Translations under genes and position numbers: made by a program
Shown: positions 20,460 through 29,231 of the stretch, in pieces
How the letters are laid out: each line of letters starts with the position of its first letter
Position numbering within the stretch: the stretch's first letter is position 1
The notes under the pieces: generated by a model
Databases searched by the model: none
What the model was told of the DNA's origin: nothing
Seen by the model: the letters and a program-made list of their open reading frames with translations, nothing else
IMG/VR virus record: IMGVR_UViG_3300030331_000168
Coordinates: 1-32,107 of that record
From: a virus
Direction: 5' to 3' (one strand)
DNA length: 32,107 bases

Positions 20460-20923
20460 TGGTAGCAGAACTTAATGTTGATGCTAATGTTATTGAAGTA
20501 AGAAATTTCTTAAAAAAACTTTCAAAAAAACAAAAAAGAACAATACAAAAATCTCTTAATAGAGTTTCTAATATGGCAGTCTTAATGATTACAAAGAGAA
20601 CTCAAAAAGGCTTAAAACCTGATGGTGGAAGATTTATACAATATTCTGAGGCATACAAACAAAGTAAAGATTTTAAAAAAAAGAAAAACAAATTTGTTGA
20701 TTTAACTTTGTCAGGTAAAATGTTTAGAAGTTTAGACTTTAGGAAAAGAGGTTTAAGAAATACTTTATTTTTTGCTAACAAAGAGAGAGAAAAAATTGCA
20801 TTTAGACATGATACAGGGGTTGGTAAACTACCTCCAAGACCTTTTTTTGCTATAGGTAGAACTGAGGAAGAAAAAATAGTACAAGAGTTTAACAGATTTT
20901 ATTTTAAAGAAATGAGACTATGA
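20459..20923 (+). CDS. Tail-completion protein, HK97 gp10 / virion morphogenesis-like
   Basis: The product has 154 residues and is strongly basic. A helical start (FLKKLSKKQKRTIQKSLNRV) leads to MITKRTQKGLKPDGGRF, SGKMFRSLDFR and the end pattern GKLPPRPFFAIGRTEEEKIV. That P-R-P-F-x-G segment followed by a C-terminal helix is typical of HK97 gp10/virion morphogenesis proteins. It should act at the head-tail joining step. Its end overlaps the next start (ATGA at 20920). Confidence 0.72.
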   Translation: MVAELNVDANVIEVRNFLKKLSKKQKRTIQKSLNRVSNMAVLMITKRTQKGLKPDGGRFIQYSEAYKQSKDFKKKKNKFVDLTLSGKMFRSLDFRKRGLRNTLFFANKEREKIAFRHDTGVGKLPPRPFFAIGRTEEEKIVQEFNRFYFKEMRL

Positions 20924-21363
20924 GTAAGAGAGAAAATATTGCCAACGATATTATTACTAAACTAGATGCTGTAACTAGCCCTATCGAGTTTAAAAAACTT
21001 ACAAGAGAACCATTTGAGGTTGAAGAACTTAGCGATGCTCAGTTTCCTAGTGCTTTTATACAAGCTGGCGATGAAACGAGAGAACCAGCGTCCATTGGTG
21101 CATCAGGTTCTGGTTCATACAGAGGCACAATAGATTTTATTATTGTTGCATTTGGTAAGGGTACAACTAGCAATATTGATACTGTAAGAAACCAAATCAT
21201 TGAAGTGGTTGAAGAAACTCTTGATAATGATATAACAAGAAATGGAAATGCACTGGACACACAAATTGTTGAGGCATCGTCAGACGAGGGTACTATTTAT
21301 CCTTATGGTGGAGTGCGTATAACTGTGAGAGTAGTGTATGAATTTGTAAGGGGGACAGCATAA
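20920..21363 (+). CDS. Tail terminator protein (predicted)
   Basis: The product has 147 residues. It has an alpha/beta pattern: an N-terminal helix (ENIANDIITKLDAV), strands around QFPSAFIQAGDE and GTIDFIIVAFGK, a helix VRNQIIEVVEETLDNDIT, and a final strand GVRITVRVVYEFVRG. This layout resembles lambda U-like tail terminators and fits its place just before the tail tube gene. It would cap the tail tube and join it to the connector. Confidence 0.68.
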   Translation: MSKRENIANDIITKLDAVTSPIEFKKLTREPFEVEELSDAQFPSAFIQAGDETREPASIGASGSGSYRGTIDFIIVAFGKGTTSNIDTVRNQIIEVVEETLDNDITRNGNALDTQIVEASSDEGTIYPYGGVRITVRVVYEFVRGTA

Positions 21364-21536
21364 TGGCACAAGATATAACTATGACCAAAGGTAATGCTAC
21401 AATAAAAATTGCACCAGATTTTTTAGAGTATTATCAAAAAAGAGGTTGGCAAGTGCAAGATAAAAATAAAAAAATATCAGTTGCACAGGAAACTAAAAAG
21501 ATTATAAAAGAATTAACTAAAGAAAAAAAGGAGTAA
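21363..21536 (+). CDS. Small protein with RGW motif, before the tail tube gene
   Basis: The product has 57 residues. ATG 21363 overlaps the upstream stop as TAATG. The sequence contains IKIAPDFLEYYQKRGWQVQ and a Lys-rich helical tail (ETKKIIKELTKEKKE). The RGW element plus a basic tail mirrors the protein encoded at 19801. Function unknown; a small assembly or virion factor is plausible given its place between tail terminator and tail tube. Confidence 0.6.
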   Translation: MAQDITMTKGNATIKIAPDFLEYYQKRGWQVQDKNKKISVAQETKKIIKELTKEKKE

Positions 21537-21542
21537 TAGATT

Positions 21543-21929
21543 ATGGCAACTCATCATGGAAAAGACGCAGTAGTTCATATTGGTGGTACTAATATTGGAC
21601 AAGCTACTGGTTTTACTATTGATACTACACACGATGTAGTAGAGGACACTGCTCTAGGAAACTCAATGAAATCATTCATAACTGGTAGAGGTAGTTTTAC
21701 TGCATCTATTGATATGAACTTTGATGATGACGACTCAGCACAAGGTAGCCTTGTACAAGGTGCTAGTGTTAGTGTAGAGTTTATGCCAGAGGGTTCAGGT
21801 TCAGGTGAACAAAAATTATCAGGAACTGGAATCGTAACTGGAATGAGTGTTGGTGTTACTTTAGATGGCGTTACTACTAGAACTGTATCATTACAAGGTT
21901 CAGGTGGTCTAACTATCGGCACAGTATAA
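21543..21929 (+). CDS. Major tail tube protein (predicted)
   Basis: The product has 128 residues, almost all beta-type and rich in Gly, Ser, Thr and Asp. It includes GKDAVVHIGGTNIGQATGFT, DVVEDTALGNSMKSFITGRG, and a hairpin, SVSVEFMPEGSGSGEQKLSG, then VTGMSVGVTLDGVTTRTVSL. The GxxxFTASIDMNFD segment followed by a substituted beta sheet is usual for small tail tube proteins. AAAAAGGAG upstream is a strong ribosome site. The gene is followed by the frameshifting chaperone and tape measure, the standard order. Confidence 0.85.
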   Translation: MATHHGKDAVVHIGGTNIGQATGFTIDTTHDVVEDTALGNSMKSFITGRGSFTASIDMNFDDDDSAQGSLVQGASVSVEFMPEGSGSGEQKLSGTGIVTGMSVGVTLDGVTTRTVSLQGSGGLTIGTV

Positions 21930-21940
21930 ATTAGTTATTT

Positions 21941-22294
21941 ATGGCTGATGAAAAAATTGATTATTTTGATGGGATTCGTTCTCATTTTGAAGAACTAGAA
22001 GTTAAAATAATCGAAGTCCCTGAGTGGGGATTAATAGGTGATAAAGCGATTTATGCCAAGCCTTTTAATATGCAAGAGAAATCTAAAATATTTAAAGGTG
22101 CTAATTCAAACGATATTGGGGTGCTGGTTGATGTCATAATAGAAAAAGCATTAGATAAAGACCATAAGAAAATGTTTAATGCTACACACATACTTAGTTT
22201 CAAACAAAAAGCAGATACAGAGGTGCTTGCTAGAGTAGCAAGTCAGATCATGGGTACTCAACAAGAGACTTTTGACGACATTAAAAAAAACTAA
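21941..22294 (+). CDS. Tail assembly chaperone, short (G-like) form
   Basis: The product has 117 residues and is acidic and helical, with YAKPFNMQEKSKIFKGANSN and DVIIEKALDKDHKKMFNATH. It ends DDIKKN at TAA 22292-22294. The position between tail tube and tape measure is that of lambda G. The final codons hold a canonical -1 slippery sequence, so some ribosomes should continue into the frame ending at 22464. The chaperone is expected to coat the tape measure protein and recruit tube subunits, then leave. Confidence 0.82.
   Translation: MADEKIDYFDGIRSHFEELEVKIIEVPEWGLIGDKAIYAKPFNMQEKSKIFKGANSNDIGVLVDVIIEKALDKDHKKMFNATHILSFKQKADTEVLARVASQIMGTQQETFDDIKKN
22285..22291 (+). other. -1 ribosomal frameshift site A AAA AAC
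   Basis: The run of eight A residues (22283-22290) plus C22291 gives A AAA AAC in the correct phase: ATT AAA AAA AAC TAA in frame 0. Slipping back one base after the AAA and AAC codons changes the next codon to CTA at 22291 and opens a 57-codon frame. This is one of the most efficient bacterial slippery heptamers, at the expected place in a tail chaperone gene. Confidence 0.88.
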
Positions 22295-22464
22295 AAAATA
22301 ACGTAGAACTCCAAAACATTTTTTTCTTAGCAGAAAAACTACACAAAACTATTAGCGAAATCTTGCAAATGTCAGTTGCAGAGTTTAATATGTGGATAGC
22401 ATATTTTGAATTGCAAATAGAAGAACGTAAAAGGCAAGAGCAAGTTAGTAGAATGAAAAAATAA
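22291..22464 (+). CDS. Tail assembly chaperone, -1 frame extension (GT-like)
   Basis: This 57-codon extension is open from the slip site to TAA 22462-22464, directly before the tape measure ATG. It has no ATG suited to independent start. It encodes a helical segment (LAEKLHKTISEILQMSVAEF, NMWIAYFELQIEERKRQEQV), typical of T domains of lambda-like GT proteins. The fused product would have about 174 residues and start at 21941. Phase, length and neighbours all support programmed frameshifting. Confidence 0.85.
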   Translation, partial: LKNNVELQNIFFLAEKLHKTISEILQMSVAEFNMWIAYFELQIEERKRQEQVSRMKK

Positions 22465-24588
22465 ATGGCTACGAAAAAAGTAAATATTGATATAGTCGCA
22501 AGAGATAAAACGACTAAAGCCTTATCTGGCGTTCAAAAAAATCTTGGCAATCTAAAAAGAAGTGTTTTTAGTCTTAAAGGTGCATTAATTGGTATCGGTG
22601 CTGGTGCTATTGTTAAAAGTTTTGTTGATGTAGGTAGAGAGGTAGAGAGCCTACAAATTAGATTTAAGTTTTTATTTGGTAGTGCTGAAGAGGGTGCAAT
22701 AGCATTTGATAATCTTACAAAATTTGCCTCCAAAGTACCTTTTTCATTAGAGGAAATATCACGAGCATCTGGTAACTTAGCAGTCGTAGCAGATGATGCA
22801 AACGATCTGAATAGAATATTAAAAATAACTGGTAATGTTGCGGCAGTCACAGGATTAGATTTTGAAACAACTGCATCGCAAATACAAAGAGCATTTTCAG
22901 GTGGTATTGGTGCGGCAGACCTTTTTAGAGAACGAGGCGTTAGAGCATTATTAGGATTTAAGCAAGGGGCAGTAGTTACAGCAGAGGAAACAGTTGAAAG
23001 GTTTGAAGAATTATTTTCAGGCACTGGACAATTTGCAAAAGCAACTGAGGATTTATCTACCACCCTAACTGGTACTTTATCTATGCTTAGGGATAGCTAT
23101 TTCAATTTTCAAAAAGATGTAGCAGAGGGATTTTTTACTGAATTAAAAAAAGAATTTGGCGATTTACAAAAATTTATTAATCAAAACGAAAAGCAAATAG
23201 AAGATATTGCAACTACTATAGGTGAAAACTTTGCTGGTGCTATTACCAAAACATCAGAGGTCATAAGAGATATTGCCCCAGCAATAAAAGGAATAGCTAA
23301 CTCTTTTGGTAATATGATTACAGGATTTCAAAGTTTGCCCTCATTTGTTCAAGAGGCTGGTTTAGTTGGTGCGTTATTATTTGGTAAAAAAGGTTTGATT
23401 GCTCTTGGTGCTATAACTTTTCTTGTAGGACAAATAAGAAGTTTAATAGATGAGGCTAAAACTGTTGCAGATTTAAGATTACTTGACCCTAAAGAAATAG
23501 ATAACATTGAGCATATAAATTTACTCTTAGAATCATTTAAAAAACAAAGAGCCGATATTATTAAGGTAATGAATGACCCAGATAGTAAGATACCTTTAGA
23601 TACATCATTAGCTGAATTAGCAGAAGTAGATGGTGCAATAGCAAACTTAAAGAAAAGATTACAGTCAATAGCTTTGAATGAACTTGTAGTACAACAAATG
23701 GAAGAGTTTGATAAAGCTATTGGCGATGGTGCAAAAGCAGTTGATGAATTAATTATTAAAATAAAAAAGAAACCACCAGTGCCAGAGGGTTTTGGCGATG
23801 CTGAAGAAAAAGTAGATGCACTGAAAGAAGTTGTAGGATTACTTGATAACGATTTTAACGATTTATTTAGCACACTGGCTGAGAAAAAAGCATTTAACAA
23901 ATTAGTACAAGATGGAAAAAAAGTAGAAGAGCAACTTACATTTATGCAACAAGCAACAAAAGATTTTAAAGATGGTTTTGATAAAGCTATGAATAAAGAT
24001 ACTTTTGATGGTTTTGTCAAGGCTGGTCAAGATGCTTTTGAATCTCTTAAAACAACACTCACTGATTTTGTTATGACAGGTAAATTAAACTTTGAAAATT
24101 TAGCTAGATCAATAGTGAAATCATTAGTAGAGGCTTTGATTGGTAAAGCAATTAGTTCAGCAATAGCTAAATCTGAGGCTATGATGTTAATGTCCACAAT
24201 TAGAAAAGCGATGCGTAGTGTTTTTGAGGGTGCATTGAAAACATTTGCTAGTATTCCATTTCCATTTAATATTTTAGCAGTTGGTGCATCAATAAAATTT
24301 GGTATGGGTTTAGTAAATAAAATTAGAGGTTTTGAAAAAGGTGGGCGACCACCAGTAGGGCAACCAAGTATTGTTGGTGAAAAAGGTGCTGAGTTATTTG
24401 TACCAGATCAAGCTGGAACTATAGTACCCAATAATCAACTAGGTATGGGACAGCCAGTGACAGTAAACTTTAATATAAATACTGTGGACGCAAGAGGTTT
24501 TAATGAACTATTAGTAAACAGCAGAGGTACTATCGTAAATATGATTAACAATGCAGTAAATGAAAAGGGTAAGATGGCGATTATATGA
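22465..24588 (+). CDS. Tail tape measure protein
   Basis: The product has 707 residues. It begins with a basic segment and a hydrophobic stretch, LKGALIGIGAGAIVKSFVDV, then FLFGSAEEGAIAFDNLTKFA, as in lambda-type tape measure proteins. Long helical regions follow, with a second hydrophobic region near residues 295-330 (LVGALLFGKKGLIALGAITF). The C-terminal part has GGRPPVGQPSIVGEKGAELF and VPDQAGTIVPN, a frequent C-terminal signature. By the usual 0.15 nm per residue, the tail would be about 100 nm. No lytic transglycosylase or peptidase motif is visible. Confidence 0.92.
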   Translation: MATKKVNIDIVARDKTTKALSGVQKNLGNLKRSVFSLKGALIGIGAGAIVKSFVDVGREVESLQIRFKFLFGSAEEGAIAFDNLTKFASKVPFSLEEISRASGNLAVVADDANDLNRILKITGNVAAVTGLDFETTASQIQRAFSGGIGAADLFRERGVRALLGFKQGAVVTAEETVERFEELFSGTGQFAKATEDLSTTLTGTLSMLRDSYFNFQKDVAEGFFTELKKEFGDLQKFINQNEKQIEDIATTIGENFAGAITKTSEVIRDIAPAIKGIANSFGNMITGFQSLPSFVQEAGLVGALLFGKKGLIALGAITFLVGQIRSLIDEAKTVADLRLLDPKEIDNIEHINLLLESFKKQRADIIKVMNDPDSKIPLDTSLAELAEVDGAIANLKKRLQSIALNELVVQQMEEFDKAIGDGAKAVDELIIKIKKKPPVPEGFGDAEEKVDALKEVVGLLDNDFNDLFSTLAEKKAFNKLVQDGKKVEEQLTFMQQATKDFKDGFDKAMNKDTFDGFVKAGQDAFESLKTTLTDFVMTGKLNFENLARSIVKSLVEALIGKAISSAIAKSEAMMLMSTIRKAMRSVFEGALKTFASIPFPFNILAVGASIKFGMGLVNKIRGFEKGGRPPVGQPSIVGEKGAELFVPDQAGTIVPNNQLGMGQPVTVNFNINTVDARGFNELLVNSRGTIVNMINNAVNEKGKMAII

Positions 24589-25193
24589 GTGGTGCATTTC
24601 CTAGTACAAATTTTAACGCTGTTAATATCAAGAACAATCAAAAGACTTTACTGTCAGAAACAGACAGTGGAAAAACATTTAGACGACAAGTTCAAGGACA
24701 AAGATTTAGTTTTACAGTTTCATTCCCTCCTATGAAACGAGAGGACTTTGCCCCCATTATGGCTTTTATTATGAAACAAAGATCAAGAAAAGAAAGTTTC
24801 ACCATAACCTTGCCAAGTACATTTAATGCTCTTGGTAGTGAAACTGGTACTTTACTTGTTGATGGGGTGCATTCCTCAGCAGATACAACAATAGACATTG
24901 ATGGTTTTGCTGGCGATGGTGCTGGTAGATTGAAAGCTGGTGACTTTATAAAGTTTGCACACGATAAAGTTTATATGATTGTTGCTGATGTTACATCATC
25001 AAGTAATTCTGCAACTGTAACAATAGAGCCACCACTGAGAACTGCATTAGCTAATAATAGTGCTGTAACTTATGATGCTGTGCCTTTTACTGTTCATCTT
25101 ACTAGCGATGTGCAAGAGTTTAAAATTAACCAAAATGATAAAGATGGAAACCCTATCTTTAGATATGAATTTGATGTCATTGAAAGTTTGTAA
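24585..25193 (+). CDS. Distal tail / minor tail protein (lambda M position)
   Basis: The product has 202 residues. It starts within the tape measure stop (ATGA). The first half has FRRQVQGQRFSFTVSFPPMK and MAFIMKQRSRKESFTITLPS, which suggests a tail-tip beta domain. The middle contains a small beta-barrel-like insertion, LKAGDFIKFAHDKVYMIVAD, and the end is QEFKINQNDKDGNPIFRYEF. Relatives in siphophages sit directly after the tape measure. A role at the tail tip is inferred from position. Confidence 0.65.
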   Translation: MSGAFPSTNFNAVNIKNNQKTLLSETDSGKTFRRQVQGQRFSFTVSFPPMKREDFAPIMAFIMKQRSRKESFTITLPSTFNALGSETGTLLVDGVHSSADTTIDIDGFAGDGAGRLKAGDFIKFAHDKVYMIVADVTSSSNSATVTIEPPLRTALANNSAVTYDAVPFTVHLTSDVQEFKINQNDKDGNPIFRYEFDVIESL

Positions 25194-25759
25194 TGCCAAG
25201 AGGATTAACAAGTGCAGTTAAAACAGAACTAGCAACTGGAATACTAGACCCAGTTTTTTTAGTTGATATTGAGTTTTCATCAAGAGTCTATCTTACCACA
25301 GCACCATTTGATTTAACATCTAGTGTTTCAGGTAGTTCACAAACATACTTATCTAATGGTCATCTTAGAAGTATTACAGGGGCAAACGAAACAAATAGAC
25401 CTACAAAAAATACTTTATCATTTAGTTTATCAGCAGTAGATCAAACCTATGTAGCTGTTGCTCTTAGTGAAAACATAATTAATAAAAATGTAAGTTTGTA
25501 TAAAGGGTATCTTGATGGTAACAACGCCCTTATATCTGACCCATTTTTATTATTTTATGGAACGATAGACGAATACAAAATTAGCGATAATACAAGCACT
25601 GCAAATCTAATTATTAGTGTTACTTCACACTGGGGTAACTTTAGTAAAGTTGGTGGTAGGACAACTACCGATAATTCACAGCAAAGGTTTTTTAGTGGTG
25701 ATAAGGGTATGGAGTTTGCCTCACTTACTGTTAAAGACATAAAATGGGGTAGAGAATGA
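25193..25759 (+). CDS. Tail-tip protein (lambda L position, DUF2163-like N-terminus)
   Basis: The product has 188 residues. The start, LTSAVKTELATGILDPVFLV, then DIEFSSRVYLTTAPFDLT, and later NKNVSLYKGYLDGNNALISD, look like the DUF2163/tail-tip proteins of gene transfer agents and siphophages. The final part (NSQQRFFSGDKGMEFASLTV) is a typical end for the L-type family, but no cysteine cluster is seen, so the Fe-S site of lambda L seems absent. Overlaps at both ends tie it to its neighbours. Confidence 0.62.
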   Translation: MPRGLTSAVKTELATGILDPVFLVDIEFSSRVYLTTAPFDLTSSVSGSSQTYLSNGHLRSITGANETNRPTKNTLSFSLSAVDQTYVAVALSENIINKNVSLYKGYLDGNNALISDPFLLFYGTIDEYKISDNTSTANLIISVTSHWGNFSKVGGRTTTDNSQQRFFSGDKGMEFASLTVKDIKWGRE

Positions 25760-26199
25760 CAAGCATACATTTATACAATGCAAACAAAAAAGATTTGAAC
25801 GATATTTATGATCTATTGGTTGAATACAAAGAAACAGATTTAGCAGATGCAAACTACCCAGAAATAGATAAAAACAAATCTATAAACTTTTTAAATACAA
25901 TTTATGCAAAGGGTAAAATTATTTTACTTAAAGATTTAGATACAGATAAACTAATAGGTTGTTGTTTGTTTAATATATCAGAGTATTTTTTTAGTAGATC
26001 AAAAATTATGATAATACAAATGATATACATTAAAAAAAAATACAGGAACTTTAAGTTAGTAAAACAAATTGTAGAATCCATAAAAGATTTGGCTGAGGAT
26101 ATGCCAATAGTTTTATCTATTACATCAGGACTTGGTATTGACCCAGTGTTTGAAAAATTAGGTTTTGAAAACATGGGTGGGAATTGGAGGCTAACGTAA
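25756..26199 (+). CDS. GNAT-like acetyltransferase in the tail-tip operon
   Basis: The product has 147 residues. It follows the GNAT order: an N-terminal strand and helix (IHLYNANKKDLNDIYDLLVE), strands KIILLKD and KLIGCCLFNISEYF, motif A (MIIQMIYIKKKYRNFKLVKQ) and motif B (DPVFEKLGFENMGGNWRL). The usual R/Q-x-x-G-x-G/A acetyl-CoA loop is changed to KKYRNFKLV, with no Gly, so activity is uncertain. It occupies the place where lambda-like phages have the K peptidase. It might modify a tail or host protein; such genes recur in marine phage tail operons by recall. Confidence 0.7.
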   Translation: MTSIHLYNANKKDLNDIYDLLVEYKETDLADANYPEIDKNKSINFLNTIYAKGKIILLKDLDTDKLIGCCLFNISEYFFSRSKIMIIQMIYIKKKYRNFKLVKQIVESIKDLAEDMPIVLSITSGLGIDPVFEKLGFENMGGNWRLT

Positions 26200-29100
26200 A
26201 TGGGAGGTTGGAATCCATTAGAAGATGCTGTTGATTTCGTTACCGATGTAGTTGATGCTGTTGTTGATCTAATAGAGGACTTTGTTGGTTGGTTAAATCC
26301 TATGCCTGATATTCCTGACTTTGGGGATATGCAACAAGACATCAATGCAAAGGGCGTTTTAGTTAATAAATTTAGTGCTAATGCTCATATACCAGTAATT
26401 TATGGAACTAGAAAAGTAGGGGGTAATGTTGTTTTTCTCGAAAGTTCAGGCACTGATAACGAATCGTTATTCATGGCTATCGTACTTAGTGAGGGTGAAA
26501 TAGATGATATTACTCAAATATTTGTTAATGATAATCTTGTAACATTTAACGCTGACATAGCTGATAATACTCAAATAACAGTAGCAAGTTCTGATTCTAA
26601 TTTTTTTGATACTGAAAACTCAGCTAGTTTAATTACTGTAGAACCTCATTTTGGAACTGATTCGCAAAGTGCATCTAGTTTATTATCAGGTTTATCATCA
26701 TGGACAAGCGATCATCGCCTAAGAGGACACGCATATTTAGCCATAAAATTTACATGGAACTCAGACAAATTTGGCTCTTTGCCCTCAGTAAATGCAGTTG
26801 TTAAAGGTAGAAAAATATATAATCCAAACTTAGATAGCACTGTTACTGGTGGTAGTGGCTCACATAGAAAAAACGACTCTACTACATGGGAATACTCAGA
26901 CAACCCAGTTTATCAATTACTTGATTATTTAAGAAACGATAGATTTGGTATGGGTATTACAGATACATATTTTGACTCTAATTATGCTGACTGGCAAGTA
27001 GCTGGCGATGTTTGCGATACAAAAATAACCCCTTTTAGTGGTGCTAGTCAAATAGATTTAATGGACAGCAATACAGTTGTAGATACATCAAAAAAAGCTA
27101 TTGATAATGTTAAGGAGTTTGTCAAAGGTTCAAGAGCATTCCTAAATTTTAGTGCTGGACAATATAAAATATTAGTTGAATCGTCAGGTTCTGCATCTAT
27201 AACTTTGACTGAAGATAATATTTTAGGTGGCATAACAGTATCAAGTAAAAACAAAAACTCACGATATAACAGAGTAATAGTAAATTTTATTAACCCAGAT
27301 AAAAATTTTCAATCAGATCAGGCTCAGTTTCCCCCAGTAAATGAAACTGGCATAGCAACAGCAGATCAACACGCAACTATGAAAACTGCCGATGGAGGCA
27401 TATTATTAGAGGGTAGATTTGATTTTCCTATGCTTACAAGCCCATATCAGGCTCAGGAAATGGCAGAAATAATATTGCGTAGGTCAAGATCAAGTTTAGA
27501 CGTTACATTGAAAGCAGATGCTACAGCCTTAGAACTTAGCATAGGTGATATTGTAAACATAACCCACGCAACCCCAAGTTTTTCTGCAAAACCTTTTAGA
27601 GTACAGGGTATGTCATTAAATGCAGACGAAAGCATTGGTTTACAATTATCTGAGCATCAAGACAGTTATTATACTTTTGGAACGCAACAAGAAGTGGCAA
27701 CGATACCAGATACTACACTGCCAAACCCTTTTTCTACAAGTCCACCAGCAAGTTTAACCCTAGATGACGAATTGATAGAATATGCTGATGGTATTGTTAT
27801 TACTAGATTAATTATTACTATTGGGGTTTCACCTGATAACTTTGTTGATAACTACGAGGTACAAATAAAACAAACAAAAGATCAAGATGGTAACAGCGTA
27901 ACCGATTCGTTTAGAGAAATAGCAGTAGGTAAAATATTAGAATATCAGCATTTAAACGTAATAGATGGTGCTGAATATCAAGTAAGAGCAAGAGCAGTTA
28001 ATACTCTTGGGGTAAAATCAACTTTTGTTTCTGCAACTAGAGTGATAGTTGGTGGGGTTGAAGTTCCAAGTAATGTCCAAGATTTTGCTGTAGAAATGCA
28101 CGGACAAGATCACATGAAACTTACTTGGACTCCACCAAGTCAGCAATCAGATCTTGATATATCCTTTTATGAAATAAGGTATCAAAATGTAACAACTGGT
28201 GCAAACTGGCTAAACTCAACAAATTTAGTTAGATGTCCTAGAAGAAAATGCGACTCGGCAATAGTACCAGCACGCGTGGGCTCGTATCTTATCAAAGCAT
28301 GTGATAAAAATGGGAATACATCAGCAGAGGCAACTATCGTTACAACCAATATATCAGGAATTCAATCATATACACTTGTCTCTTCATTTACAGAAACCCC
28401 TGATATTTTTACTGCATTAGATCAAATGGACGCTAGTTTTCCTCTAGCTGTAAAAATAGACCCATCTGGTGATACTATACTTAGTCTTGATACTGTTACT
28501 AATTTTGACGATACTGTTGGAAACTTTGACAGTCCTAGTGGTGATTTTGAACTAGGTGGTACAGATACAACATCAAACCCCAACTTTAATAATGCTAACA
28601 GAGACGCAAAAGGTTTTTATAATTTTACTAACACATTGTCATTAGCACAAATATACGATGGTAATATAGAGCCTACAATTACACTTGATGCAGAAAATCC
28701 TTACGATTTATTTGACAGTGGTAGAGGTGCTTTAGAATTTGATTCTGCCAAAGCCCCTTTTGATGGCACAGAACAAATACACGCATTCCATAGAGTACAA
28801 ATAGCAACCTCCACTACAGCATTAGCTGATTGCACAAACTTTGTTGATATAACTCAATCTGCAACCTTTAAATTTAAGTTTGCGAAGTTTAGATTAAAAT
28901 TAACAAATGATGATGCTCAAACGTCAAGTAATGTAAAAACTATTGCAGTAAAATTAAATATGGAAGAGAGAACTTTTGCAGAAAGCGATCTTGCTACATC
29001 ATCAGGCAGTAAAACAATTACTTATACAAACCCATTTTTTGCAGTCCCAGCTATAGGTATATCTGCTCAGAATATGGCAACAGGCGATGTATTTACAATT

Positions 29101-29208
29101 AGTTCTAAAACAGTTTCTGGTTTTACTATTGCTTTTGTCAATTCAAGTGGTGCATCAGTTGATAGAACTTTTGATTACATCGCTAAAGGTTATGGGTTGC
29201 AAAGTTAA
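26200..29208 (+). CDS. Central tail hub / host-specificity protein (lambda J-like)
   Basis: The product has 1002 residues. The first 45 are acidic and Val/Trp-rich (VDAVVDLIEDFVGWLNP). Residues about 50-110 hold HIPVIYGTRKVGGNVVF and MAIVLSEGEIDDITQIFVND, characteristic of J-type hub proteins. Hub domains continue through DNPVYQLLDYLRNDRFGMGI and GRFDFPMLTSPYQAQEMAEI. From about 535 to 720 there are FN3-like domains (NVQDFAVEMHGQDHMKLTWT, SYLIKACDKNGNTSAEA). The C-terminal 280 residues are beta-rich and probably carry fibre attachment or receptor contact. There is no NlpC/P60 or tail lysozyme domain. Confidence 0.88.
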   Translation: MGGWNPLEDAVDFVTDVVDAVVDLIEDFVGWLNPMPDIPDFGDMQQDINAKGVLVNKFSANAHIPVIYGTRKVGGNVVFLESSGTDNESLFMAIVLSEGEIDDITQIFVNDNLVTFNADIADNTQITVASSDSNFFDTENSASLITVEPHFGTDSQSASSLLSGLSSWTSDHRLRGHAYLAIKFTWNSDKFGSLPSVNAVVKGRKIYNPNLDSTVTGGSGSHRKNDSTTWEYSDNPVYQLLDYLRNDRFGMGITDTYFDSNYADWQVAGDVCDTKITPFSGASQIDLMDSNTVVDTSKKAIDNVKEFVKGSRAFLNFSAGQYKILVESSGSASITLTEDNILGGITVSSKNKNSRYNRVIVNFINPDKNFQSDQAQFPPVNETGIATADQHATMKTADGGILLEGRFDFPMLTSPYQAQEMAEIILRRSRSSLDVTLKADATALELSIGDIVNITHATPSFSAKPFRVQGMSLNADESIGLQLSEHQDSYYTFGTQQEVATIPDTTLPNPFSTSPPASLTLDDELIEYADGIVITRLIITIGVSPDNFVDNYEVQIKQTKDQDGNSVTDSFREIAVGKILEYQHLNVIDGAEYQVRARAVNTLGVKSTFVSATRVIVGGVEVPSNVQDFAVEMHGQDHMKLTWTPPSQQSDLDISFYEIRYQNVTTGANWLNSTNLVRCPRRKCDSAIVPARVGSYLIKACDKNGNTSAEATIVTTNISGIQSYTLVSSFTETPDIFTALDQMDASFPLAVKIDPSGDTILSLDTVTNFDDTVGNFDSPSGDFELGGTDTTSNPNFNNANRDAKGFYNFTNTLSLAQIYDGNIEPTITLDAENPYDLFDSGRGALEFDSAKAPFDGTEQIHAFHRVQIATSTTALADCTNFVDITQSATFKFKFAKFRLKLTNDDAQTSSNVKTIAVKLNMEERTFAESDLATSSGSKTITYTNPFFAVPAIGISAQNMATGDVFTISSKTVSGFTIAFVNSSGASVDRTFDYIAKGYGLQS

Positions 29209-29231
29209 ATAAGAAAGGATATAGATAATAC

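Noticed and set aside
22533-24020. Long minus-strand open frames (176 and 223 codons) opposite the tape measure gene
   Set aside because: They are Ser/Asn/Pro-rich mirror frames of a well-supported gene, with no ribosome site or recognisable domain.
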